DNA of 64,000 nucleotides. Origin: Zarea fungicola (Eukaryota; Ascomycota; Sordariomycetes; Hypocreales; Cordycipitaceae). Made by a program: the position numbers and the translations under genes. Below are positions 34,408 to 46,029 of this stretch, in pieces. Location of the stretch: NCBI GenBank assembly GCA_900169235.1, contig FWCC01000309.1, positions 62,001 through 126,000 on the forward strand. Direction: 5' to 3'. Within the stretch, counting starts at the first letter, position 1, and each line of letters begins with the position of its first letter. The notes under the pieces were generated by a model that was given only the letters and a program-made list of their open reading frames with translations, ran no database searches and was not told the origin of the DNA.

Positions 34408-36388
34408 TTACTCCATGTACATGTCCCCTCGCACACCCTGCATTGCCATGCTAATATCCTGCATTGTACTACTTTGCATAGCCATGGCCATATTAGGCAT
34501 GGAGCGGCTCATGGCCATGGCATTCCGCGTCGCCTGGCTGCCGCCACCGGCGTTGGGCATCAAGAATCGTACATCGTTAGCATTCTGCTGCTGTACCTGG
34601 GCCCTTGTTCGGGGGACATCGAGCTGTGCCTGCTGCTGCATGGGGGGCTGTGGTTGCTTGACTGGTGAGGTATTCATCATGGCGAAGCTGTCATCGTCCT
34701 CCATTTCGGCATCAGCATCTTGATCACTGGTATCGGCTACAGACGGTGGTGCTGTCGTAGTCGCCGACTGCGTTGTCTGCTCGCTGGCTTGGTCGTTTGT
34801 GCTGGCGACGGATAATCGTTTTTCTTGGGATGGAGCGGGCTGCGAGGCAACGGACTGTGACAATGACGGTTTATGCAGAGCCGCCCGCTGTTCCTGCTGC
34901 GGGCTTGAGGTGCTACCTGACGCAGCAGGGCTGGCGGCTTGTTGAAACGGTTTCTGTGCCGTCATGCCGGCAGACGAGGCGCGGGTGGAGGCAATGACCT
35001 TCTTCCAGCGTCCAATGGATCGCGCCACGACAGCAGCCAGGTCAAACTGACGGTCCTCTACATCAAAACCAATGCTCTTCGCCCCTCTTACACTTGCTCC
35101 ATAGGCTGTAGCAATCAACTCTCGATCGAGAGGAATTGTGGTGGGCGATACAAGCTTGAATTCGCGAGGCTGCTGCAGACGGTTTAGATGGTCGACCTGA
35201 CTTTTCAAGTTTGCATTCTCTTGTTTCAGGCGATGTTGCTCATCCTTGAACTTTTCAATATCTTTTTGCTTTCTGCCAACGCCACGAGCCAGCTCCAGTA
35301 CCCATAATTCGGTCCGACGCTGCTCAGGTAGAGTCTCCCATACAGCAAATGCCGACTCCAGATGCTCAGTGACCTGCTTTTCGAGAACGACAGCCGATCG
35401 TTCTGCTTTCTTGACAGCGTCTCGGACATTCCAAGCAGAGCCCCCAGTCGGCAGAGTGACCAGCTGTTCAGTTACAGCAGTAGTTGCCGAGGCACATGTA
35501 ACGGTCCAGGCTGCAAAAGCTTCATCAAAGTAAGCCTGGAGCGCGGAAAATTCTCGCTTTCCTGGTGATTGAACAGACCACGATGTCGAGGTTGCGTGCT
35601 GTGTAGAGGAAAAGAGCGTTGGTGGGGGTTCTAAGCACTGCAGGGTGAGCGCTGGAAAATCAAGAGACAAGGGGTCGAAATCAAAAGGCATTGACTTGTT
35701 GTCGATTTCCTGCCTAGAAGTGGGAGGTTGGTTAGTGACAGGGTTGGGCTTGGCTGTCGTTGGGTACGTACTTTGCAGATCTCCAGGAGCCAATAATCTC
35801 TCGCAGGGCCAATTCAGCGGCGCGAGCTGTGTCCATGGCATCTGCCAGTTTCTGCCTCATGTCGAACTGTGATTTCTGGGCTATTTGCTTGCTGACTGCC
35901 CGGCCGGCTGCGTGCCTTTTGCCGGTTTCGCTATTCGCCTCTCTGTCCGCCGAACTCTGCGGTGGAAGATCATTCATGACACCAGTTGCTTCCCACCCAG
36001 GGGCAAATGGATATTTGCTGAGGGCCGAATCCACAACATACTGTCCGTCTTTGGGTATTTTTGCGGCTTTTGGAGTATCGGGATCGGAAGCTGTCCGCGT
36101 TTCTTTCCTGGATGCCTTGGGTGTCCCTGTCGGGGTTTGGCTCACCTCCCTCCTTGCCCCCAAGGAACCTCGTGTTTGTCGTCTCGTGATGCCACCACGG
36201 AGCTTCTTGATTGCGTCGACGTCATGGATACCATCTGGTGGTTTTGGGTTCCTTTCTTTGATATAGAGATCGAGATGTCGGCCGAGAGAAGAAGACGTGA
36301 ACGCCTGGCCGCAGTAGGGGCAGTTTTTATCCTTGGGAGCTCCGTACTTAGGGGTACTGGCATCAGGAGTTCCGGCAGAGTCGACCAT
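34408..36388 (-). CDS. Conserved fungal protein with Cys/His knuckle and coiled coil
   Basis: Exons 36388-35772 and 35713-34408 give about 640 residues. Near the N-terminus is CPYCGQAFTSSSLGRHLDLYI, a C2H-type knuckle (CxxC, then His), followed by RNPKPPDGIHDVDAIKKLR and GGITRR. A predicted coiled coil lies around residues 380-410 (KQKDIEKFKDEQHRLKQEN). A conserved block then reads TTIPLDRELIATAYGASVRG. The C-terminus is Gln/Met/Ser-rich, with a Met-Ala-Met run before the end. I recognise it as a widely kept filamentous-fungal protein of unknown function, not as a named family. The Cys/His element resembles one half of a zinc finger used in nucleic-acid or protein binding. The intron is 58 nt with CTTCTAG at its 3' end. 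Confidence 0.85.
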
Positions 36389-39300
36389 GCTGACAACAGT
36401 TGACTAGTGGCACGGAAAATCAAAAGGATTCGTGAGCAAAAGGTGATCTGTGGGAGGTTGAGTGGATGAGATATGGCCAGGACTACGAGTCTGGGCCTCT
36501 GCAGACGGCGGCGCACTCGAACAGCTCCTCGGCTGGACAAGTTGGTGCTAGGATCATAAGGAGAGTAGAAAGAGTGGGAAAGCAGGAGACGTGCGAATTG
36601 GTCGACTGGGTCTGGATACAATTGGAGGGACAGAAAAGGCAGACAGAGGTTGGCGGCCAGAACAGGTGCCGCCAAAGACAGAATGGTAGGTAACGAATGT
36701 CAGGAGGTCCAAGATCTCCAAATTTGCGAGTTAGTATATACAAGACCGGCTTTGACTACCGAGAGCGAGCATAAGTATAGGGCAAAATCCCCGGCCGTAA
36801 GAAGATCCTCCAGCAGCCGTTTGCCCTTAGCAGAAAAGCAGAAAGGAAAAAAATAAAGAGTTGGCGTTGGCAAGGAGAGAAGGTAACAGGAAGCTTTTAA
36901 TTATTTTTTTCTCCTCAAATAATGACTCCGGGTCAGGGGTGGAACCTCACTCCTCTTGGGGCACAAAATGGGCCGCGCCAACTTGGTCGGCCCCTCCTTC
37001 AGCGCCTGCACCACGAGAAAGACCGCAACGAGACACTCGAAAGGAACATGGGCAGCAAGAGCTCCGTCACTAATAACAGTCCAGAAAAGCAGCAGACACC
37101 ACGAGCTAGCCCCAAAAAGTCGGATCCAGCGAGATAGCTTGCGTCTCTATATTGCTGTGTCTGGCTACCTGTGAGTGTATGTCTGCATTGTTTTACGTGT
37201 CCGCAGTCTGTCCTATAACTAAAGTTCCGGTGTTTGGAGGCCGTATTTTTTGGCCACATACAGTAGGCAGCCTCATGTTTTATGGTGCAAATTGATGATT
37301 TGGCATTGGCCGCCCAGATTGGCCACTGTTTTTGTTATGACTATTGACCAGGTATGTCTTTGTTTGCTGTTGGTAGTTGGTGATACCTATGGTCACAGGT
37401 CTCCCGACCCGTGCAACTGCGGCCAGTTGCCAACAAAACCAATTAGCTGTACATGCGGCTCTTGTCATCCTAACTGAATGGATAGGTGACATCTCGCTAT
37501 ACCAGGCAGCTCACATCTCCTCGCCCCATTCAGCACATGCAAGAACTCGCTACTACAACAGGCATGCATGCCCCTGCAACTACAAATCCATTGCATACCA
37601 ATAATCCTTACACCTGTCAAGATTCACACATCCTTCTCTTATCCACTGCTTGTACCATCGGCTCTGAGAGTTCAAGATGCCCCCCTCTACTAACTGGCCA
37701 GCCAGGAAACCGACTAACTAGTCCCAGCAAAGGAGCCTGGTTACCCCCGATCCCAGTTTAGTTGGGCGCTAGCCATGACACTAAATATGCCTAGTTGCGA
37801 AACTGATAAGCCTGCGAGCCTGGTTGAGTTTCTTATATTGCCTTGCTGGCAGATTACACACAGACAATTTGGCCGCTTGTCTGATCGACAGCTGCTGGCC
37901 CTGACCCTCCGATCAAGTAACCCCTGCAATCTCGAAGACAACTGGCAAAGTGCTAATAATGCTCGGACATATGTAACTTGTGGTGGACCGTTCCATGGAA
38001 CGGGGCAGCCAATATGAAGCTCTTCGTGCAGCCATCATGCACGTCTTTGTCACTACAAGTGTTGGTAATAATAGGCGAACCCATAACGGAGCACACCCTG
38101 GTTCGCGACGCCGTAGTTGAACAACAGCTTCAAGCCGCCGTTGGACCTTGAGCAGCCGCTTGGCGGGGCCCCTTGTCCGCCCAACTGACACCCGCGACTC
38201 GCCGATCGCCTTGTGGTCGTTCAAACCCACGTTCATACAGCATGACAGCACATGCTCCTGGATCACTAATACGGATATTGGCTGCACTCAATGTTGGATT
38301 CACATTCCTCATTTGTCTCCAAAGTTCGGCGCCCCTTCGTTTGGCGACCAATACCGTTGTTGTGCCTAGGCAAGCCATCGCAGTGTTTGGCCTGGCTTGT
38401 GCCTTGTTTGTGCTAGATCATGACATCTGACCCGCTGGAGTCCAGCCCTAGTATTGAACTTGACCTAGCATGCGGCTGCTTCAGAGCTACATCCGTTGCT
38501 AATTTATTATTGCACCGTACTTGCAGGTTGGCGTGCATATCAGCCAGGATGATGCTAAGACTGTGGCCGCAGCAAGTGGTTGAGCCTGCCAAGGGGTCAG
38601 TGCAGCGCACCAGTGTAGCCTAGGTGTATTGTGCACTCATTTGAAGAAAACATCCTGTGCAGTGCCTGGTAGGAAACCATTGACTTGCTGGGGAGAATCG
38701 ATCATCACAAGGCATGGCTAACGAAGAATAATATCTCCCGTTCTATGAACTAAGGCCAGGCCGACCTGGCACCCTTGCAACGAGCGCCACACTGCGCAGG
38801 TGGACACTGACAAACAGGACCTGCAGCAAACCACTAGCTAGGAGAGAGGTCTCTTTCCATATTAAACAGTCCGGATACAGCCCGAAGAGAAAGACCAACC
38901 TTTGTCAGAATAACTATTAGTTTGCTTACACAAAGAGCCCTCTTCAGCGGGGAGCAGTGGCTAAGGGTCCATGATCAACTAGGAGAAGAACAACTGCAAA
39001 TGGAATGGGCAATTGGCTAGAAACAATACCCAACATAACTAGCATTAGCAGATCATTGCAAAACATTTGCTGATCATGGCTTTACTACAGTTAAGGCGAA
39101 AAAAAGTAACGTCAAACGAGGCTAACCTGAGCCAAGTTAGCTGCTGGCAGCCTGCTAGCGATTAGTGTGGTCCACAATCGCGTACCTTGTCCCGGTAAAT
39201 ACTCAAACTCTCGGTACTACTAACTGCAACGTGCTTTTTGTGCTGACAATGGTAAAGGCCAGAACCTCTCCTGATCACAAGAGCTCTGCACATTTGGCCG

Positions 39301-42300
39301 AGGAAACTTTCACCTGCCTGTCCCCTTGGCACTACCAAGTAACTCTAGTGCAGAGTAGTGGACTCGGACTTCACATGGGTGGCACCGACCACCATGCATC
39401 TACGACATGGTTCTCACCTGAATGCCAAATGGCAGGTCCTTTTCATGCAGGCTCTACATTTGATCTAGTCCAGAGGCGAGGCGCAGCTGCTCTCCCCCCT
39501 TTCCAGGTGCAGACGTCGGCTGCATTGGTCTGGGCCAGGCCAGGGCCATGCCCGTACGGACTGAATGCACGTTGTATATTTGAAAGGGAAAAAGCGTGGA
39601 GACCAGAATGCCTGTAACGTTGTTTGTGGCCCTTTGTATCTCTGTAAGTAACTGCACATCTCTAAGTGACATGATAGCGCCGCCCGCTCGTTTGAGCCAC
39701 CACCGGAGAGCCACTGCTTCAAGGCAGTAGGGCTTTGGCTGGATGGCGCTGAATGTAGCCGAAAATAAATACAAAATTAAATTACGAAAACCCCTTTGTA
39801 GCTTCACAAGTTATGATGGCTGCAAAGAGAGCAGAAAGAAAGAAAAAAAAAAGCCGGTGCAGATCCAGTAGGTTCTGCTCGTATGAAGTCGTATCAGTGC
39901 GTGTCAGGAGGTTAGTTAGGTAAGTTGCCAAGCAACCTTTCTTCTCTGGCGAAGCTAGCCAGGGTTGCGTTTTCACTTTGGTACTCTAATAGCCTCACCT
40001 AACGCTCCAATCCCAACGCGAGAGCGTCAGGTGACTAATATCTCATGCAGGGAACTTCCTCATTCATCACATACAAGAAAATCGAAAGCGGGCAGCTGAA
40101 TTGAATTGATGAAATCGAGCAAAAGGAAAACACTCAAGGCTGAAGGTCACTGATGATGAAAGACACCAAGCCCTCTTCGAGCTGTGGGTCTGGAACAGTA
40201 GCAGACAGGGGTGGCTGCTTTTCATGACAGCACTGACGGACATGGCGACCTGTCCCATCTATATTCTCAGCTATTCGGTAACTCTGTGCGAACCGAAAGA
40301 ATTGGCCAAACGGGTGCCTATAGCGGATTTGATTTGATCCTATTTACACCAATACTTTGTTACTGTCAATGGTTCCAGCAAAAAGGGATCAGCACGTTGT
40401 AAGCCGTAGTTAGCTAGAAAGGCAAAAAGGGCCGACCTTGGCCTGAAGACCTGCCACAAGGGGAACCAACCCGGCTCCAGTTGATCGAGAATCTCGCACT
40501 TTCCCCGGAGAAGGTTGTCCATCTTCATTTCTGGACTCTACTTGGAAAGCAAAACTCTCCGGGCCGGTAATACCGAAGCAATTGAAACCATCAAAGAACT
40601 ACAGGATGTAGTAAATTGGGAAAACTAGGTAATTTCCCATTTATGATACGGGGAAGGTTGTACTTTGAAGGTTATACGGGGAAGGACGTACACCACATAT
40701 GTGATCTGGATGCCAAGGTGCTCCTATGGCGTTCATGGAGAAACCTTAGCATGGGGCGCGACGGTCACAGGCTCTCGGTGACGGACTTGGCCGTTTTTCC
40801 CTCTTCTAGTTATCCGTATTCCGTAAAGACGGGCTGCAGAGACGGGCAGTATGTACGGAGACAATAGTTCAACTAAGTTTAGAACTATCCAAGGGGCAAG
40901 GTGGGAAAAGACGACTGCTGTAAAAACAAGAAATGCGGCGCTTTCCATAGGTGAGAAATAGGAAACTTGTCCGGCACCAAGACTCCATGTCTAGGCTTGT
41001 GGCTTGACGCAGGGGCCTAGAATGAACGACTCAAATACCGAGACAATCTGGCAACATAAAGCAAAAAGAATTGACTAACAGGAAAGGAGGTACGCGATTT
41101 GAATACCACCCTTTTTTTTTTTACTAATATTTGTAAGAGTAATTTTTCGAAATGAATATTTGCAGTGCTCATGTAACTCTAAAAATTTGCTGTTGTTCGA
41201 TTTGGTATTAGCTCCGTCTCACTGAACGAGCATGGATGGATCTACGCCGGAGAAGTAATAAGAGGAGGGGCTTCTTCGTGGCTGCCACCCGGCTCAGATT
41301 TTTTTCTGCAGGAACTATTTATTAGAATAAAAATACAAAAGTTCATCAGCAGGCCTAATGAACACTTTTCGTGCATAAGCTAGTGCACGTGAAAGAGGAA
41401 GGAGAAAAGAAGGCTGACGCGGGAAAGGAAAAAACGCATTGGCCCATGTTATGAAAGCTTTGGAGCCGGAGCAAACCGCAAAAGGCCGACAGAAAAATTG
41501 ACAGAGAATAGAAGGGAAAGGCAGTCAAAGCCAAGAGTAGTACTTGCATAAGCCGCAGCACGTCATGAAGAGAGGGGACAACGCTTCTGGGTCGAAGAAA
41601 AAAAGGTGTAGCTATAAAATAAGTTCTTTTAGAAAAGTGAAGCCACATGGGCTCCTGCCGCGTTTTATGAACTGCCCCGGTGCTTGGGTTTTTAGCATCA
41701 CTCAGTTACTGCCACGGATTGAGGTGACATAGCAATGCTGCGGACCGGCTCTCAGGACACTGAGCCCTTGTTTCTCCATTGTCAAGGAGTCTTTACATTG
41801 CCATACGAGGCATGAAAAGCTGTAGATGCCACTGGTACCGTGACAATTATAGCGTGGACTTTTCATCGAAGAGTCCATTGGTGATTATCCTGCCCATCAG
41901 CGGAAGGTAGAGGCCACTGAGTATTACCTAACCTGCGATACTGCATCATGACCTGCATTGCTTTCGAAGTATCTTGCTTTTTGCCGTATGTTTCCCTGAA
42001 GGTGTCCGTCTCGCCACGCCCTACTGCTTCTGTGTTGAGCACAGTACCAGCATATAATTCTATGAAAGAGAATATTTAATTTGAGTTGAGGGATTCCATC
42101 AAGATGAGCGAATGCTGACGTATTCTTGTTACTGCAAACCAATGGCATGTTGCAGGGGATGCATGACTGTTCACGGAACCGCACTTACACGCCCCGAGGT
42201 TGATTGATACATTCTTTGAATAAAAAGGAGATTTGAAACACTCTCTGCACATAACTGTTTATGCCTGTGACGAATTGCAGAGTGACGTGAGGCGAGCTTG

Positions 42301-42766
42301 CTTTTTCGAGAACAGTTATCACGGCATCCTGACCAGTAAGTCCTTCATCATTTAATCAATCATGGTAGTTATCCCGTAAATCACCAACAGGGGAGCCGTA
42401 TTTGATTATAAATTTAAGGAAAACAGTTTCCCAACATTTTACCCCCGTCGTTTTCAAGCGGTCAGCTGTACTCAGCAGAAGACGAGACGAACGCGTGAAT
42501 ATCTTAAGAGACACGGTAGGTGGGGCTGCAGAGATACGCGAAATAGATGCGCGGCACGTGATTTATAGTTCGCATCACCAACTCCCATGTTGTCGTGCCG
42601 CCACACCAGCCACACCTTTGACGCGATAACGCGGCCGTTGCGACAAAGGAGTTGGCGATTATCGTATACCTCGACGCCCCGCAACAAACGACTTTGCGCA
42701 CGCACTCATATGAGCTTCTCGAATTTTTTAGGAAATATTTTTTCGAAGAGTGGTCAATCGCCCAAG
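36389..42766. other. Gene desert, about 6.4 kb
   Basis: I find no reading frame with family motifs, no convincing exon chain and no tRNA-like B box. The left 400 bases probably form the promoter of the gene at 34408-36388. The right 350 bases are the promoter of the HP1 gene. The rest has roughly mixed base composition with many CTAG, TTAGTTAG and CTAACTAG words. Its role is not visible: long regulatory DNA, non-coding transcripts and very old repeat remnants are all possible. Confidence 0.5.
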
Positions 42767-43993
42767 ATGCCCCCGGGTACGTTTTCTTCATCCATGATTG
42801 GGCAGAGTCGCAAAACGTCGCTGGTCTGGGGGGCGATGCGCTTCCGGAGCGATTGTCTTTCCCGGCCACAGGCAGGCGACTGCGCCGAGCCTCTAAAATT
42901 TGATGCGAATTTTTACTCACATTTTTGGGTTGTTTGACTGTGTAGCGATTAGTGATGACGAGAGCTCCGACGTTGATGCACATCTTCCCGTCGCAAGCTG
43001 GCGCGATAACGACGAAGTTGAGGCACGACCAGCGCGCAAGGCAGCTGCTGCCAAACCTGTGCCAGTAGACGTGGAAGAGGACGAGGATGCGGAAGAAGAC
43101 GAGGATGATGGAGGCGACGATGTGTATGTGGGCAGTTTCGTGCTGGCTGATTTGTGTTGGTTGGCTGACAAACGATTGGCAGATTCATTGTCGAAACCAT
43201 CAAGAAGCACATGATTGACGAAGACGTATGTCACCAAAGACGAAAGAAAAAATCCTGTGTATACAACGGGGATTCGCTGTTTGTTAATTCGATGGGGTGT
43301 TCTTTTTTTATAGGGATCCTTAAAATTCCACGTGAAATGGGAAGGCTACGACGACAAGGCAGACATGACGTGGGAGCCCGAAGATAACCTCGAGTACGAA
43401 AACACCAACATTGGAGGAGAGCTTTTATCAGCACATATCTTTACTAACACGAGGCTGTTAGGGAATCTGCCAACGAAGTCCTGGAGGAGTACTTTAACAA
43501 AATCGGTGGGCGCGATAGCATCTTCAAGCAGACCGAAAGCGCCGTCCGTGGCAAGAAGCGCGGCCGAAAACCCTCTTCAGCTGCCACCACGGCCGAGCCG
43601 ACGCCGACGAAGCGATCGCGGAAGAGCAATGGAACGAGTGGCGTACACCCGGCAGACTCGACGCCGCCCGCGTCCGTCAAGCCCTGGAGCCCGCCGGCGG
43701 GCTCATGGGAGGACGACATTGAATCGATTGATGCCTGCCAAGACGAGGGCACTGGCCTACTAATGGTGTATTTGGTGTGGAAGAATGGCAAAAAGACACG
43801 ACATACGACAGCAGTTATTTACAAAAAGTGTCCTCAAAAGGTGAGACTGTGGCCTGTTTTCCTTCTTTCGTACCAATTATGAAGAGTGCTGTTGTATGGA
43901 ATGACGAGTTCAAATTTCTAACGTTTCTTCTGCATTTAGATGCTTCAATTCTACGAGAAACATATAAAAATTGTCAAAACAGACGAGCCATGA
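42767..43993 (+). CDS. Heterochromatin protein 1 (chromo + chromoshadow)
   Basis: Exons 42767-42776, 42946-43123, 43183-43225, 43314-43393, 43462-43840 and 43940-43993 give about 247 residues. Exon 1 is only 10 nt (ATG CCC CCG G) and joins to give MPPAISDDESSDVD. An acidic tract (EEDEDAEEDEDDGGDD) leads into the chromodomain: DDVFIVETIKKHMIDED, GSLKFHVKWEGYDDKAD and MTWEPEDNLE. The next exon starts with ESANEVLEEYFNKIGGRD, which ends the chromodomain, and a basic hinge (GKKRGRKP, KRSRKS) follows. The chromoshadow domain begins at VKPWSPPAGSWEDDIESIDA and ends with KCPQKMLQFYEKHIKIV. The aromatic cage (Phe/Trp/Trp) for H3K9me is visible. The protein reads H3K9me and builds heterochromatin, like Neurospora HPO and fission yeast Swi6. 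Confidence 0.95.
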
Positions 43994-45038
43994 ATTCGGT
44001 TATTTTCCACAGCAGCCTTGATATTTTATGCCCCGCTTTGTTTATGCAGTCTTGGATTTTATTAGTAATTGCTTGATTACTTTTTCCCTCTTTTTTAAAC
44101 CTTCAAGAAAACTCGAGCAGGTATTCCAGAGTAAGTGGCGAACAGGCAATTGATTTTTTTAATGGACGCCTTCCGGTTTGAACAGGCATGTGATAAGCAG
44201 GTGCATGAGATCAGTCCTCCCTCGTAAACCGCCCACCCACCAGATCGTATATGATTGATTTTTCCATATAGTACCTTGAGACGGAAAGACGCGTTTTCTG
44301 GGCGATGTAGCTGTAGATATCTCGGACCGGGAGCTCGGGACTGTTGCTGGCAGTTGACTGTTCCTGGCGTTGCCCAGCCCGGTGCTTGAACTTCTCACTG
44401 GTGGGGAAATACGCTTGGGCCGTGGCTGAAATTTCAAGACGGGAGGCTGGGCCGGGGTTCAGCTTAGCGGGTCCATGTTTTTTCTCAGGGATTAGCAGGG
44501 ATTTAAGGATTTACAGGGCATTAGCGGCTACTATGTAATGCTGAGGAGCCGCTAGGCTGGAGCCTTCGTGGTTGGCCCCCCTGTAACAGCGTCGAGATTA
44601 AAAAAAAAAAAAAAAGACACCATACCAGCCTCTCAATAAAAAACTTGAGTGGCACAAAATAGGTGGCGGGGGATTTGGTAGTATATCAACAACATCCGCT
44701 GCTGCGTTTGCACCACAGATTTTCTCAACATTCCAAACAAAAAAAAAAAAGGACTTGATATTCCAGACATACTTCAGAAGTAGAACTACTTGCAGGCTGC
44801 CGAGTCTTACTTGCCACGCTTCAACCGTCTTTTGATTCGAAGTCCCACCTAAGCGACGCTGGAACCTTCACATCGACTTACACGACCACGCACTTGGCAA
44901 TCAACAACCACCCACCAATTGGCTGATCTGGTATCAAAGCAACCAGCTCTCAGCTGAGCAACGCCGCCACAAAAGACCGCCCTCCCATCTCAAATCATCG
45001 GAGTAGCGTTCTCGCTCTCCCATCACATCCTATCCATC
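43994..45038. other. Intergenic region, no gene seen
   Basis: Contains two homopolymer A runs (about 44600 and 44745) and a long pyrimidine-rich 5' leader before the start codon at 45039. A 92-codon minus-strand frame at 44159-44437 has no recognisable features. Confidence 0.4.
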
Positions 45039-45209
45039 ATGGTGCAACGAAACTACGTCATCGCCATCATCATCATTGTCCTCTTCGCCGTCCTCGCCGG
45101 TGTCTCCTTTGGCATCTGGAAGCTGATACACATGGTTCGCCAGGGCTGGAGCACAACCTCATCCAGCTCAAGCGGGAGCTCCAGCTCGAGCCACGAGATT
45201 GTAGACTAG
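45039..45209 (+). CDS. Small single-pass membrane protein (56 aa)
   Basis: A complete frame of 56 residues from the ATG at 45039 to TAG at 45207-45209. After five polar residues (MVQRN) comes one strong hydrophobic segment, YVIAIIIIVLFAVLAGVSFG, then a Trp-Lys interface and a basic turn (MVRQG). The tail is Ser-rich (SSSSSGSSSSSHEIVD). It follows a long pyrimidine-rich leader of a kind used by fungal genes, with the ATG in CATCATGG context. The overall design is a type III or tail-like single-span protein with a Ser-rich, probably phosphorylatable end. I do not recognise a named family. The evidence is composition, leader and a clean frame; transcription is not shown. Confidence 0.6.
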   Translation: MVQRNYVIAIIIIVLFAVLAGVSFGIWKLIHMVRQGWSTTSSSSSGSSSSSHEIVD

Positions 45210-46029
45210 CCTCTGCTGCCTTGGAGAGGGGGAGCGATCCGTCCCGGCGAGCTTCCTTGCAGCAGAGGTCTTCTCTCAACGTCAACCGCCGCTTCTGTGT
45301 ACAGTGTCACTGCTATGCCATCACCAAAGAGATTAAACCGTTGCGTGTGAAATCCAACGGCTTCTTGCTTTTTGCTACCGGCTTAGCGAGGCATACAACG
45401 CAGTGCTGTATCAACAACAAACATACACGCAATCTTACCCAGCACATACAAAAGAAAACCGAAAAAGAATTACGACAAAAAATTATTCATGGGAACCATG
45501 TACTTGCATTTTTGGGAATGGCGTATTTCTAGCATTTATTGTTTGGGCGCACAAATGTTTTCTTACTGCGAAAGCGACACTTTGTCTCGCATGGCCAAGT
45601 TTTTGAATGGGATTTATTTTAATGTTGGATGACGAAACTTGGGAGGATTACTCCCCTTTTTTTTGGATTATCAATTTGACTTGGGAATATGGGCGCTTTA
45701 TTAATCGGCTTGCAAGCCCAGATTATATAGATAGACTGACAAGGACCTTGAACGAGACCTGCTCCGTTATAAATGACACAAGATGACATACACAAGATGA
45801 CAACTACCTTGGGAGCCGAATAATCTAGTCGATTTGTTTTATAGAGTGTGATGAAAGAGAGCACTGACGATAGTAACATCAACAACGTCAACAGCAACAA
45901 TCCCAGCACAATTAGCAAAATAAGCAAAGTTAAGAAAATCAGGAAAATCAAGTTAATATAGCTAATCAAGGTAATCAGAAATACTAATGGCGTACAAGCC
46001 ACTTGCTTTTTCAAGGCTGTACAGTCAAC
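45210..46029. other. AT-rich region with degenerate short repeats
   Basis: The left part is the likely 3' UTR of the small membrane protein gene. From about 45860 to 45990 the plus strand shows a run of imperfect 9-12 base repeats of the AAATCAGGAAAATCAAG kind. They create a Leu/Ile-rich shadow frame on the minus strand. Confidence 0.5.

Noticed and set aside
39165..39617. 150-codon plus-strand frame in the gene desert
   Set aside because: Composition looks random, with no domain or exon partner.
44159..44437. 92-codon minus-strand frame downstream of the HP1 gene
   Set aside because: No homologous pattern known to me and no supporting promoter or intron; kept out of the features.
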